From the NCBI RefSeq assembly GCF_023228165.1, contig NZ_JALOBS010000004.1:13843-77842 (forward strand): 64,000 nucleotides of DNA, in the 5' to 3' direction. How positions within the stretch are numbered: position 1 is the stretch's first letter; every line of letters begins with the position of its first letter. A program made the position numbers and the translations under genes. Origin of the DNA: Methylomonas sp. (lineage in GTDB: Bacteria; Pseudomonadota; Gammaproteobacteria; Methylococcales; Methylomonadaceae). The notes below the pieces were generated by a model. That model saw only the letters and a list, made by a program, of their open reading frames with translations, was not told the origin of the DNA and did no database searches. Shown piece by piece: positions 42,617 through 52,264 of this stretch.

Positions 42617-42642
42617 AGCATTCATTTAAGATTGGAAAAGCT

Positions 42643-43935
42643 ATGGGTAAAAATGTTGTTGTAATTGGCACGCAGTGGGGTGACGAGGGTAAAGGCAAAT
42701 TGGTTGATTTATTGACCGAACAGGCCGCGGCTGTAGTCCGTTTCCAAGGCGGTCATAATGCCGGCCACACCTTGGTCATTAATGGTGTAAAAACCGTATT
42801 GCACCTGATTCCGTCGGGTGTATTGCGGGAAGGCGTGCAATGCATGATCGGCAACGGGGTAGTGTTATGCCCGGAAGCGTTGCTGAAAGAAATCAATATT
42901 CTGGAAAGCTCCGGCGTTCCGGTCAGAAACCGTTTGAAAATCAGTGAAGCCTGTGCGCTGATTTTGCCGGTGCACGTTGCCATTGATCAGGCACGGGAAA
43001 GAGCTCGCGGCGATAAAGCTATCGGCACTACCGGCCGCGGTATCGGTCCGGCCTATGAAGATAAAGTGGCCAGACGCGGTTTGCGGGCCGGCGATTTGTT
43101 GAATTCAGAGGAATTCGCCAAACGCTTAAAGGAACTGGTCGAATACCACAACTTTATGCTGGTGAATTATTACCATGCCGAGCCGGTCGATTACGATGCT
43201 ATTCTGAAAAACACGCTAGAGTTGGGCGAATTAATCAAACCCATGTTGACCGATGTGGGTGAAGAGTTGTTGGCGTTTCAAATGCAAGGCAGCAACATCA
43301 TGTTTGAAGGTGCGCAAGGTGCTTTGCTGGATATCGATCACGGGACCTATCCTTACGTGACTTCGTCGAATACCACGGCGGGCGGCGCGGCGACCGGTAG
43401 TGGTGTCGGGCCTTTGGCCATCGATTATGTATTGGGTATCACCAAAGCCTATTCTACCCGGGTTGGCAATGGACCTTTTCCTACCGAATTGTTTGACGGT
43501 TACGGTGAACATTTGGGCGTCCAAGGCCATGAGTTCGGCGCCACCACCGGCCGAAAACGTCGTTGCGGCTGGTTCGATGCAGTCTCTATGCGTAAGTCGG
43601 CTTTATTGAATAGTTTGAGCGGAATTTGCCTGACCAAGCTGGATGTGTTGGATGGACTGGATAAAATCGGTATTTGCACCGCCTATAAAATCAAGGGTCA
43701 AATCACGGAAACCGCTCCGCTGGGAGCGGATCAATACGCGGCTTGCGAAGCGGTCATAGAGGAAATGCCGGGTTGGTCGGGCACTACGGCGGGCGTGACC
43801 GAATTCGATCAGTTACCGGAAAATGCCAGGGCCTATATCGCCCGCATCGAGGAATTAGTCGGCGTCAAGGTCACTATTTTGTCCACAGGACCGGATCGCA
43901 ACGAAACCATTATGCTTGAGAGTCCGTTTGCTTAA
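42643..43935 (+). CDS. purA: Adenylosuccinate synthetase
   Basis: A 430-residue enzyme that joins IMP and aspartate with GTP in AMP synthesis. The P-loop-like GTQWGDEGKGKLVD, GHNAGHTLV and TTGRGIGPAYEDK motifs, and the late FDAVSMRKSALLNS segment, are all intact. It begins 26 bp after hisZ. Confidence 0.98.
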   Translation: MGKNVVVIGTQWGDEGKGKLVDLLTEQAAAVVRFQGGHNAGHTLVINGVKTVLHLIPSGVLREGVQCMIGNGVVLCPEALLKEINILESSGVPVRNRLKISEACALILPVHVAIDQARERARGDKAIGTTGRGIGPAYEDKVARRGLRAGDLLNSEEFAKRLKELVEYHNFMLVNYYHAEPVDYDAILKNTLELGELIKPMLTDVGEELLAFQMQGSNIMFEGAQGALLDIDHGTYPYVTSSNTTAGGAATGSGVGPLAIDYVLGITKAYSTRVGNGPFPTELFDGYGEHLGVQGHEFGATTGRKRRCGWFDAVSMRKSALLNSLSGICLTKLDVLDGLDKIGICTAYKIKGQITETAPLGADQYAACEAVIEEMPGWSGTTAGVTEFDQLPENARAYIARIEELVGVKVTILSTGPDRNETIMLESPFA

Positions 43936-44079
43936 AAATATAGGGTCGTTAGAGGCGCGAAATCTTACCTCTCTGCGTCGTTCACAGCTATTTCCTGGAA
44001 TTGACAACTGTTAGTAACAACAGTACCTTAGCCGGTTTTCTTGCAAGTTGTCTTCAATCCTGAATCTCAAGAGTCATTA

Positions 44080-45264
44080 ATGGAAGAATTTCACCGTATC
44101 AGCCGTCTCCCGCCCTATGTATTTAACATTGTCAATGAGCTAAAAGCCAAGGCGCGAGCCGAGGGTGAGGATATCATCGATTTCGGCATGGGGACTCCCG
44201 ACCAGCCTACCCCGCCGCATATCGTGGAAAAAATGATAGAAGTGGTGAGCCGGGAGGACACGCATCGTTATTCCGTCTCCAAGGGTATTCCGCGCCTACG
44301 CAAAGCGATATGTGGTTGGTATAAAAAACGCTTCGACGTTGATCTGGATTACAACAGCGAGGCGATTGTCACTATCGGTTCTAAAGAGGGTTTGTCGCAT
44401 CTGGCTCTGGCTACCTTGGGGCCGGGTGATGTGGTGTTGGTGCCTAATCCCGCTTATCCGATTCACCCTTACGGAGTGGTCATCGCCGGCGCCGATATTC
44501 GGCATGTGCCGTTGACGCCGGGCGTGGATTTTTTTGAGGAATTAAAAAAAGGCATCGCCGAGTCCTGGCCCAAGCCGAAAATGTTGATCCTGAATTTTCC
44601 GGGCAACCCCACCAGTCAATGCGTGGAACTGGATTTCTTCGAAAAAATCGTTTCGATTTGTAAAGAACATAATATCTGGATCGTCCATGATATTGCCTAT
44701 GCCGACATCGTATTTGATGGCTATGTGGCGCCGTCTATTTTGCAAGTACCCGGTGCGAAAGACATTGCCGTTGAATTTTTCTCATTGTCGAAAAGCTACA
44801 ACATGCCAGGCTGGCGAGTAGGCTTTATGTGCGGGAATCCCACCTTGGTTGCGGCATTGACGCGGATTAAATCCTATATGGATTACGGTACCTTTACCCC
44901 GATTCAGGTGGCGGCGATTACCGCTCTGGAAGGGCCGCAGGATTGTGTGAAGGAAATTTGCGAAATGTACCGGGTGCGCCGCGATGTGTTATGCGACGGA
45001 CTGAATGCGATGGGGTGGAAGGTCGAAAAGCCCAAGGCTACCATGTTCGTCTGGGCGCCGATTCCGGAGGCCTACAAAGCCATGGGGTCGATCGAGTTTT
45101 GCAAAAAATTGATCATAGATGCCAAAGTGGCGGTATCGCCCGGTATCGGTTTCGGCCAACACGGCGACGATCATATTCGCTTTAGTCTGATCGAAAATGA
45201 GCATAGAACCCGGCAGGCCTTGCGCAGCATCCGCAATATGCTCAAGAAAGACAACGTTGTATAA
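44080..45264 (+). CDS. alaC: Alanine transaminase AlaC-type aminotransferase
   Basis: A 394-residue class I aminotransferase using PLP, most like AlaC, which forms alanine from pyruvate and glutamate. The Schiff-base Lys is in FSLSKSYNMPGWRVGF; other markers are DFGMGTPDQPTP and NPAYPIHPYG. The ATG at 44080 follows AAGAGTC; the frame is open to a TTG at 44041. It lies 36 bp before hom and may be co-transcribed with hom-thrC. Confidence 0.93.
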   Translation: MEEFHRISRLPPYVFNIVNELKAKARAEGEDIIDFGMGTPDQPTPPHIVEKMIEVVSREDTHRYSVSKGIPRLRKAICGWYKKRFDVDLDYNSEAIVTIGSKEGLSHLALATLGPGDVVLVPNPAYPIHPYGVVIAGADIRHVPLTPGVDFFEELKKGIAESWPKPKMLILNFPGNPTSQCVELDFFEKIVSICKEHNIWIVHDIAYADIVFDGYVAPSILQVPGAKDIAVEFFSLSKSYNMPGWRVGFMCGNPTLVAALTRIKSYMDYGTFTPIQVAAITALEGPQDCVKEICEMYRVRRDVLCDGLNAMGWKVEKPKATMFVWAPIPEAYKAMGSIEFCKKLIIDAKVAVSPGIGFGQHGDDHIRFSLIENEHRTRQALRSIRNMLKKDNVV

Positions 45265-45300
45265 TTGCACGCATTTTTGGTTTAGCGCTAGGAGTCAGGT

Positions 45301-46611
45301 TTGAAGCCGGTAAAAGTAGGTGTTTTGGGATTGGGGACTGTTGGCGGCGGCACTGTCAACGTACTAAAAAGGAATGCCGAGGAAATCGCACGCCGGGCCG
45401 GACGAGACATCCTGGTGAGCCGGGCCTCGGCGCGTCACCTGACTCAACAGCGCATTTGCGATACGCAAGGTATCGCGTTGACCGGCGATCCGTTTGAAAT
45501 TGTCAACGATCCGGATATCGATGTGGTCGTGGAATTGATCGGCGGTTACGATCTGGCAAAGCAGCTGGTTTTAACCGCAATTGCCAACGGTAAACACGTG
45601 GTAACCGCCAATAAAGCCCTGATCGCCTTGCATGGCAATGAAATTTTTGCCGAAGCCGGTAAAAAAGGCGTGATGGTGATGTTCGAAGCGGCGGTGGCCG
45701 GCGGCATTCCTATCATCAAAGCCATTCGCGAAGGTTTAAGCGGCAATCGCATCAAATGGCTGGCCGGCATTATCAACGGTACCGGAAATTTCATCCTTAC
45801 CGAAATGCGCGATAAAGGCCGCGATTTTGCCGATGTATTGGCCGAAGCGCAGGCCTTGGGTTACGCCGAAGCCGATCCCACCTTCGATGTGGAAGGTATA
45901 GATGCCGGTCATAAGCTGACCATTCTGGCCTCGATCGCCTTCGGCATTCCGCTGCAATTCGATAAAGTCTTTACCGAGGGCATTACTCAAATTACCCGCG
46001 CCGATGTCGAATACGCCGAAGAGCTCGGCTACCGGATCAAGCACTTGGGCGTGGCGCGCAAAACCGAACAAGGTATCGAATTACGGGTACATCCCACCTT
46101 GATTCCCAAGCGGCGTTTGATCGCTAATGTGGACGGGGTCATGAATGCTGTTCTGGTTTGCGGCGATGCGGTCGGGCCGACCTTGTATTACGGCGCCGGC
46201 GCCGGCGCCGAGCCGACCGCCTCGGCAGTGGTGGCCGATCTGGTGGATGTGGTGCGGGCCATGACCAGCGATCCGGAAAACCGGGTGCCGCATCTGGCTT
46301 TTCAAGCCAATGCCATCGTCGACACGCCGGTATTGTCCGCCGACGATATCAAAACCGCTTATTACTTGCGTCTGACAGCCGAAGACAAACCGGGTGTGCT
46401 GGCCGATGTGGCCCGTATTCTGGCTGCGCACCAAATCAGTATCGAAGCGCTGATTCAAAAGGAGCCTTTGACCGGTGAAGCCTCGGTGCCGATTATCATG
46501 CTGACGCAGCAGACTTTGGAAAAAGAAATGAACGCGGCGATTGCCGAAATTGAAGCATTGGCAACCGTGACTCGTAAAATCAGCCGTATTCGTTTGGAAA
46601 CTTTAGGATAA
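45301..46611 (+). CDS. hom: Homoserine dehydrogenase
   Basis: A 436-residue monofunctional enzyme that reduces aspartate semialdehyde to homoserine for threonine and methionine. It has an N-terminal NAD(P) domain (GVLGLGTVGGGTVNVLKR), catalytic region GTGNFILTEM and a C-terminal ACT domain (about 355-430) for threonine feedback. The start is TTG at 45301, with AGGAGTCAGG well placed before it. It is 3 bp before thrC. Confidence 0.97.
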   Translation: MKPVKVGVLGLGTVGGGTVNVLKRNAEEIARRAGRDILVSRASARHLTQQRICDTQGIALTGDPFEIVNDPDIDVVVELIGGYDLAKQLVLTAIANGKHVVTANKALIALHGNEIFAEAGKKGVMVMFEAAVAGGIPIIKAIREGLSGNRIKWLAGIINGTGNFILTEMRDKGRDFADVLAEAQALGYAEADPTFDVEGIDAGHKLTILASIAFGIPLQFDKVFTEGITQITRADVEYAEELGYRIKHLGVARKTEQGIELRVHPTLIPKRRLIANVDGVMNAVLVCGDAVGPTLYYGAGAGAEPTASAVVADLVDVVRAMTSDPENRVPHLAFQANAIVDTPVLSADDIKTAYYLRLTAEDKPGVLADVARILAAHQISIEALIQKEPLTGEASVPIIMLTQQTLEKEMNAAIAEIEALATVTRKISRIRLETLG

Positions 46612-46614
46612 AAC

Positions 46615-47709
46615 ATGGCAACACAACAACGTTACACCGGGATCATAGAGCGCTACCGCAATCGTTTGCCGGTAGCCGCCGACACGCGCTTAATCAGTTT
46701 GTGCGAAGGCAACACGCCGCTGATTCGGTTAGAGAATATCCCGCGCTTAATCGGTAAGGATGTGGATATTTATGTGAAATTCGAAGGTTTGAATCCTACC
46801 GGTTCCTTTAAGGATCGCGGGATGACCATGGCTGTCACCAAGGCAGTTGAAGAGGGCAGTCAGGCCATCATTTGCGCCTCGACCGGTAATACTTCGGCTT
46901 CAGCCGCCGCTTATGCGGTCAGAGCCGGGATTAAAGCCTTCGTGCTGATCCCGGAAGGTAAAATTGCCTTGGGTAAATTGGCGCAAACCTTAATGTACGG
47001 TGCGCAAATTATTCAGATCAACGGTAACTTCGATGCCGGCATGAACATCGTCAAGCAAATTGCCCATCACGCGCCGGTTGCCATCGTTAATTCCATCAAT
47101 CCGTTTCGCTTGCAAGGGCAGAAAACCGCCGCCTTCGAAATTATCGACGAATTGGGCGGAGCCCCGGACTATCACTGCTTGCCGGTCGGTAATGCAGGCA
47201 ATATTTCCGCCTACTGGATGGGCTATACCGAATACGCGCAAGATTTGCCGGATCTGCCGGCCGTTGCCGATAAACGCCCGATCATGTGCGGCTATCAGGC
47301 GGCGGGTGCCGCGCCGTTTGTGGCCGGTAAAATGATCGATTATCCGGAAACCGTGGCTACGGCCATTCGTATTGGCCACCCGCAATCCTGGGATCTGGCC
47401 TGGAATGCCCAAAAAGAATCCGGCGGCTGGTTCGATTCGCAAACCGACCAGCAAATTCTGGCGGCGCAAAAAATGCTGTCGCAATTCGAAGGTGTGTTCT
47501 GCGAACCGGCTTCCGCCGCCTCGCTTGCCGGTGCATTGCAGGATATCGGTTCGGGCAAAATTCCCGAGGGCAGTCGGATAGTCTGTACCTTGACCGGGAA
47601 CGGCATCAAGGATCCGGATATCGCCATCAGCCAATGTAAAGACGCCCACCCGGTCACCATAGAAGCGAATCTGGATGCGGTCAAAAAAGCCATCCTGGAT
47701 TCGATGTAA
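46615..47709 (+). CDS. thrC: Threonine synthase
   Basis: A 364-residue PLP enzyme converting O-phosphohomoserine to threonine. The PLP Lys is in NPTGSFKDRGM, and the phosphate loop PVGNAGNISAYW is visible. The length is of the shorter bacterial type (Bacillus-, Pseudomonas-like), not the long E. coli form. It is 3 bp after hom; a strong terminator follows. Confidence 0.97.
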   Translation: MATQQRYTGIIERYRNRLPVAADTRLISLCEGNTPLIRLENIPRLIGKDVDIYVKFEGLNPTGSFKDRGMTMAVTKAVEEGSQAIICASTGNTSASAAAYAVRAGIKAFVLIPEGKIALGKLAQTLMYGAQIIQINGNFDAGMNIVKQIAHHAPVAIVNSINPFRLQGQKTAAFEIIDELGGAPDYHCLPVGNAGNISAYWMGYTEYAQDLPDLPAVADKRPIMCGYQAAGAAPFVAGKMIDYPETVATAIRIGHPQSWDLAWNAQKESGGWFDSQTDQQILAAQKMLSQFEGVFCEPASAASLAGALQDIGSGKIPEGSRIVCTLTGNGIKDPDIAISQCKDAHPVTIEANLDAVKKAILDSM

Positions 47710-47728
47710 TGGTCGAATGACGATTTTG

Positions 47729-47752
47729 AAGCCGGCGGCCGCCGGCTTTTTT
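47729..47752 (+). terminator. Intrinsic terminator of the hom-thrC unit
   Basis: Perfect 20-bp palindrome AAGCCGGCGG/CCGCCGGCTT (47729-47748) running directly into T6. It is 20 bp after the thrC stop and only 10 bp before the recJ start. Confidence 0.88.
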
Positions 47753-47762
47753 ATAGCCTGAT

Positions 47763-49508
47763 ATGTATCTGCAAGGCGTTAAAAAAGTCATAGTGCAGCG
47801 GCCGCAGGCGACGGGAAAACTCGAGCTCGGTGATATCGATCCGGTATTACAGCGAATTTTCGCCAGTCGCGGTATTCAACAAGCGGACGAGTTAGAGCGG
47901 TCTTTGTCCAAATTGCCTTCGCCCTGGCTGTTCAGTGGCATGCAAAGCATGGTGGCGCATTTGGTCGCCGCGATTCAGCAACAAAAAGCCCTGACGGTGG
48001 TGGCCGATTTCGATGCCGATGGCGCCACCAGTTGCGCGCTCGCTATCAAGGGTCTGGCTTTGTTGGGGATGAAAAACCTCAATTTCGTGGTGCCCAACCG
48101 TTTTGAGTACGGCTATGGTCTGACACCGGAAATTGTCGAGCTGGTCAAACAACAGCAGCCGGATATCATCCTGACCGTCGATAACGGCATCTCCAGCATC
48201 GAGGGTGTGCAAACCGCCAAGGCCGCCGGCATGCAAGTGCTGGTCACCGATCACCATTTACCCGGGCAAGAACGACCGGCGGCCGACGCCATCGTTAACC
48301 CCAATTTGCCCGAAGACAAATTCCCCAGCGGCAATATTGCCGGGGTGGGGGTAATCTTTTACGTGTTGATGGCGTTAAGAATCCGGCTGCGGGAATTGCA
48401 TTGGTTCGAAAACAACGGGCTGGCGGAACCCAATCTGGCGCAATTACTGGATTATGTGGCCTTGGGCACGGTGGCCGACGTAGTGGCGCTCGATCATGTC
48501 AATCGGGTTTTAGTGCATCAGGGCTTATTACGTATACGCTCAGGACAATGCCAATGCGGTATCAAAGCTCTAGTTGACATTTCGGGCCGTCAGTTGGCCA
48601 ATATTCATGCCGCCGATCTAGGGTTTGCCATTGCGCCGCGCTTGAATGCCGCCGGCCGCATGGACGATATGTCGCTGGGTATTCAGTGCCTGTTGACCGA
48701 GGATATCGGTTTGGCAAAGGATATTGCCGCGCAGCTCGACGCCCTGAATCAGGACAGAAAGGAAATCGAAGGTCACATGAAAAATGAGGCCATGGCTTTG
48801 TTGGCCGATATGCAAGCCCTGGACGATCAGCATGTTCCGTCAGGTGTTTGTTTATACGACGCCAACTGGCACCAAGGGGTGATCGGTATTCTGGCTTCGC
48901 GGATCAAGGATAGGCTGCATAGGCCTGTGATCGCTTTTGCTGCCGCGGAAAACGGCGAATTGAAAGGTTCGGCACGTTCCATCAATGGCGTGCATATCCG
49001 GGATGTGTTGAGTGATATTGCCGCCGCGCATCCGCATTTGTTAAGTAAATTCGGCGGCCATGCCATGGCGGCCGGTTTAAGCATTAAGCTGCACGACTAT
49101 CCGCATTTCGCGCTTTTGTTCGCGGACGCGGTGGCCGCTAAATTGAATCAGGTCGATCTGGAACAAAAAGCCTGGTCCGATGGCCAGCTTGATTCGCAGC
49201 ACCTGACGTTGGACTTTGCCGAACGATTGCAGCAAGCGGCAATTTGGGGGCAGGCCTTTCCGGAACCGGCTTTCGATGGGGTCTTCGATGTCTATCAATG
49301 CCGCATAGTCGGTAAACAGCATTTGAAATTCGTTTTAAAGCTGCCTTTCAGTCATTTATTGATCGATGCCATCGCTTTTTTTGCCGATAAGCCGGAAATT
49401 TGGCTGGGTTGCCGCAAAGTGAAAGCCGTTTATAAACTGGATATCAATGAATATCGCGGCCAGCGCAGCCTACAATTGCAATTGCAGTATCTGGAAAAAC
49501 TGGAGTAG
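47763..49508 (+). CDS. recJ: Single-stranded-DNA exonuclease RecJ
   Basis: A 581-residue 5'-3' exonuclease of recombination and mismatch repair, of normal length. DHH-family metal motifs are present: VVADFDADGATS, TVDNGISS and VTDHHLPG; the DHHA1 domain has SKFGGHAMAAGLS. The ATG at 47763 lacks a visible ribosome binding site and sits 10 bases after the T-run of a terminator, so its own transcript source is unclear. It is followed directly by the GT39 gene. Confidence 0.95.
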   Translation: MYLQGVKKVIVQRPQATGKLELGDIDPVLQRIFASRGIQQADELERSLSKLPSPWLFSGMQSMVAHLVAAIQQQKALTVVADFDADGATSCALAIKGLALLGMKNLNFVVPNRFEYGYGLTPEIVELVKQQQPDIILTVDNGISSIEGVQTAKAAGMQVLVTDHHLPGQERPAADAIVNPNLPEDKFPSGNIAGVGVIFYVLMALRIRLRELHWFENNGLAEPNLAQLLDYVALGTVADVVALDHVNRVLVHQGLLRIRSGQCQCGIKALVDISGRQLANIHAADLGFAIAPRLNAAGRMDDMSLGIQCLLTEDIGLAKDIAAQLDALNQDRKEIEGHMKNEAMALLADMQALDDQHVPSGVCLYDANWHQGVIGILASRIKDRLHRPVIAFAAAENGELKGSARSINGVHIRDVLSDIAAAHPHLLSKFGGHAMAAGLSIKLHDYPHFALLFADAVAAKLNQVDLEQKAWSDGQLDSQHLTLDFAERLQQAAIWGQAFPEPAFDGVFDVYQCRIVGKQHLKFVLKLPFSHLLIDAIAFFADKPEIWLGCRKVKAVYKLDINEYRGQRSLQLQLQYLEKLE

Positions 49509-49516
49509 TGCACGCT

Positions 49517-51031
49517 ATGTTGGAAAGAGTTTTACGTTGGATCGATGCTCACCTGATGAGTGTATTAATCGCGCTGCTGGTACTGCGCGGCGGATTTTTG
49601 TTCGGCAACGGTTTCAATTTAATCGGCGACGAAAGTTATTACTGGGATTGGTCGCGGCGGCCCGATTGGTGTTATTACAGCAAGCCGCCCATGGTGGCCT
49701 GGTTGATAGGTGCCGCTACCTGGCTGTTTGGCGACTATACGCCGGTAGTGCGCTTGCCCACGCTGCTGTTGGGTACGGTGTTTCTGGCTTATTTCCACGC
49801 CACCGCCAAGGCATTTTATGGCGCCCGCGCCGCAGCTATGGCCTTGTTGCTGATGCTGGCCACGCCGATCAATGTGCTGGCGAATTTTTTGATGACTATC
49901 GACCCGCCGTTGTATTGCTTCTGGATGATGGCGTTGTATTACCTGCGCCGCGCCTTGTTCGATCAGGATGCAAAAGCCTGGTTGTGGGCGGGTTTTGCCA
50001 GCGCGGCTGCGCTGTTGAGCAAGCAGGCCGCCATCGCCTTGCCGGTGATGCTGCTGATTTTTTTGGTTTACGACCCGCGGCGCCGTCACTATTTAAAACG
50101 CGAATATTGGCTATATCTGTTGCCGATGCTGTTGGCGGCACTGCCAATTTTGGTTTGGAACCAGCAGCATGACTGGGTGATGTTCGGTCATAGCAAGGGC
50201 CATTTCGGTACTCACGAAGCCACCAGCTTAACTCAGCATTTCCAGCATGCCCGCGACTTTATGCTGTACCAGATATTGCTGCTGTCGCCTGTTATCTGCG
50301 TGTTAGTGCTATGGATTGGTTTGCGACGGGGGGGGGAATTTAAACGCCTTGATGCCGAACAACAATTCCTGTGGTTGACGGGGCCGGTATTGGTGTTGGC
50401 TATTTTGCTGCTGAGTTTTCTGCAAAAAGTCCAAGGTAACTGGCCCATGCCTTTTTATATTAGCGGGTTGATATTACTGGCAGGTTACTGGGCAGCCGGT
50501 GCCTGGAAAAAAACCATCAAATTTGCGCTCGGTTTTGGTTATTTGATGGTGATCATGACTTATATATTGCCTGTGTTGTTACATGTTTTCGCTTTGAAAG
50601 ACACGGCTTTCGATCCGACCAAGCGCTTTAAAAGTTGGCAACAGTTGGCGACCAATGTGCATTTTGAGCGCTTGATCGCCCAACCCAACCTGGATGACAC
50701 TTTTATCGTGGCGCTAGGTCATCGCTATCTGGCCAGCGAATTGGGTTTTTATTTGCCGGATCACCCGCAAGTCTATCGTTATGAAGAATCCGGCCGGATC
50801 GCCAGCCAATACGAAGTGTGGCCGGGTCCGGAAAAATACCTCGGCAAAAATGCATTTATCATGGGTGAAAGGCCGGAAGAGGGTGTGCCGCAAGCCTTGA
50901 AAGATGCTTTCAGCCGGTTCAGTTTGGTAGCGGAAATAGTAAATCCGAATAACCCGAATTCGCCCTATTTTATGTATTTGGGTGAGCATTTGCTGGCTTG
51001 GCCGGATCCGGTCAAACAGGCGTCCCATTAA
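49517..51031 (+). CDS. ArnT-like glycosyltransferase (GT39 family)
   Basis: About 504 residues with 11-13 membrane spans. The first periplasmic loop holds the catalytic-type sequence GDESYYWDWSRRPDWCYYSKPPMVAWL, as in ArnT/PMT enzymes that move a sugar from an undecaprenyl carrier to lipid A or another acceptor. GGAG at 49502-49505 spaces properly with ATG 49517, better than with the GTG at 49508. The PAP2 phosphatase gene follows 8 bp later, suggesting linked envelope lipid work. Confidence 0.88.
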   Translation: MLERVLRWIDAHLMSVLIALLVLRGGFLFGNGFNLIGDESYYWDWSRRPDWCYYSKPPMVAWLIGAATWLFGDYTPVVRLPTLLLGTVFLAYFHATAKAFYGARAAAMALLLMLATPINVLANFLMTIDPPLYCFWMMALYYLRRALFDQDAKAWLWAGFASAAALLSKQAAIALPVMLLIFLVYDPRRRHYLKREYWLYLLPMLLAALPILVWNQQHDWVMFGHSKGHFGTHEATSLTQHFQHARDFMLYQILLLSPVICVLVLWIGLRRGGEFKRLDAEQQFLWLTGPVLVLAILLLSFLQKVQGNWPMPFYISGLILLAGYWAAGAWKKTIKFALGFGYLMVIMTYILPVLLHVFALKDTAFDPTKRFKSWQQLATNVHFERLIAQPNLDDTFIVALGHRYLASELGFYLPDHPQVYRYEESGRIASQYEVWPGPEKYLGKNAFIMGERPEEGVPQALKDAFSRFSLVAEIVNPNNPNSPYFMYLGEHLLAWPDPVKQASH

Positions 51032-51039
51032 GGAGTCAT

Positions 51040-51738
51040 ATGCCGCATCGAAAAATTAAGCGCGCCAAACGCGAGTTGCTGGTGTGGTTGTTTTTGGTGG
51101 TTACCACCACCCTGCTGTTTTGGTTTACCAATCTGGATACTCAATTGGCGGCCCTGTTTTATCATCCTGGACATTCGATCGCCGATTGGCCATACCAGCA
51201 ATGGCCGCTGCTTAAATTTCTGTATAACTACGCCTTCCCGTTTACACTAATAGCCGGCTCATCGGCGTTGACGGTTTACATCAGCAGTCATTTTCATCGG
51301 TTTAGCAGGCGATTCAGCCGGCGGGCGCTGTACATATTGCTGGTTATCGCCATCGGGCCCGGTCTGGTGGTGAATTTGATCTTTAAAGACCATTGGGGAC
51401 GGCCGCGACCCGTGCACATTCAACCATTCGGCGGGGAATATACATATGTGCCGCCCTTGAAACTGGGTCATACCCCGGATAAATCGTTTGTTTGCGGGCA
51501 TTGCTCGGTAGGCTATGCCTTTTTTGCGCTGTATTTTTTATCGCAGAACCATAAAGCCTTGTATTTTACGCTGACGCTGGTGTTGGCCTGGCTTATGGGC
51601 TTTACCCGCATGACGGCCGGAGGGCATTTCGTATCGGATATTTTATGGTCCGGCTATCTGGTGTTTTTGGTGGCCTATGCGCTTTATTACGGTTGGTTTG
51701 TCAGGGTGAAAGCCGGCCGGCCGGAAGGGAGGCATTAG
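51040..51738 (+). CDS. PAP2-family membrane phosphatase (LpxE/LpxF-like)
   Basis: A 232-residue phosphatase with about six spans. PAP2 motif 1 is KDHWGRPRP, motif 2 is FVCGHCSVGY and motif 3 is RMTAGGHFVSDIL. Motif 2 has Cys-Gly-His-Cys-Ser where most relatives have Pro-Ser-Gly-His; the catalytic His is kept. It may dephosphorylate lipid A or a polyprenyl phosphate. AAGGAGTCAT precedes the ATG. It shares one base with the next gene's GTG start. Confidence 0.9.
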   Translation: MPHRKIKRAKRELLVWLFLVVTTTLLFWFTNLDTQLAALFYHPGHSIADWPYQQWPLLKFLYNYAFPFTLIAGSSALTVYISSHFHRFSRRFSRRALYILLVIAIGPGLVVNLIFKDHWGRPRPVHIQPFGGEYTYVPPLKLGHTPDKSFVCGHCSVGYAFFALYFLSQNHKALYFTLTLVLAWLMGFTRMTAGGHFVSDILWSGYLVFLVAYALYYGWFVRVKAGRPEGRH

Positions 51739-52193
51739 TGGCTTTTACCTTATGGGTGGATGCCGATGCATGCCCAAATCTGATTAAAACCGTGCTGTTT
51801 CGGGCCGCGCAAAAAAGACAGCTCAATACGGTGTTGGTGGCCAATCAATCCGTCGGCGCACCGGCCTCGAAATATATTCGTGCCGTACGCGTCGGCGGTG
51901 GTTTCGATGTAGCGGATGATTATATTGTCCAACACATGCAAGGCGGGGATCTGGTGATTACCGGCGATATTCCGCTGGCGGCGCAAGTCATTCAACGGCA
52001 GGGTTTTGCTCTCAATCCGCGCGGCGAATTGTATAGCAAAAATAATATTGGCGAAAAGCTGGCTATGCGCGATTTCATGGAACAAATGCGCGACAGTGGC
52101 ATGCTAACGGGTGGGGCGGCCGCCATGGGGAGCAGGGATGTGCAAAATTTTGCCAACGCCCTGGACCGTTTTCTGGTGGGCAAGCAAATATAA
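51738..52193 (+). CDS. YaiI/YqxD-family protein (DUF188)
   Basis: A 151-residue protein with the family start TLWVDADACPNLIK and DLVITGDIPLAAQVI, resembling a PIN/NYN-like nuclease fold. No function is established. The start is GTG at 51738, overlapping the phosphatase stop by one base, with GGGAGG before it. Confidence 0.92.
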   Translation: MAFTLWVDADACPNLIKTVLFRAAQKRQLNTVLVANQSVGAPASKYIRAVRVGGGFDVADDYIVQHMQGGDLVITGDIPLAAQVIQRQGFALNPRGELYSKNNIGEKLAMRDFMEQMRDSGMLTGGAAAMGSRDVQNFANALDRFLVGKQI

Positions 52194-52217
52194 CAGGCTG
52201 GGTTTTACTGTTTTGCT

Positions 52218-52226
52218 TGTTATAAT
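52218..52226 (+). promoter_or_regulatory. Probable sigma-70 promoter of dapA-bamC
   Basis: Extended -10 (TGT followed by TATAAT at 52221-52226), 39 bases before the dapA ATG. No good -35 at 17 bases, which an extended -10 can tolerate. Confidence 0.5.
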
Positions 52227-52264
52227 GCCAGCTGTTTTTGGAAAAATTCTGACGAGAGATTTGC

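Noticed and set aside
46990..47649. 219-codon minus-strand frame inside thrC
   Set aside because: Antisense to an intact threonine synthase; His/Gly-rich composition is typical of a shadow frame.
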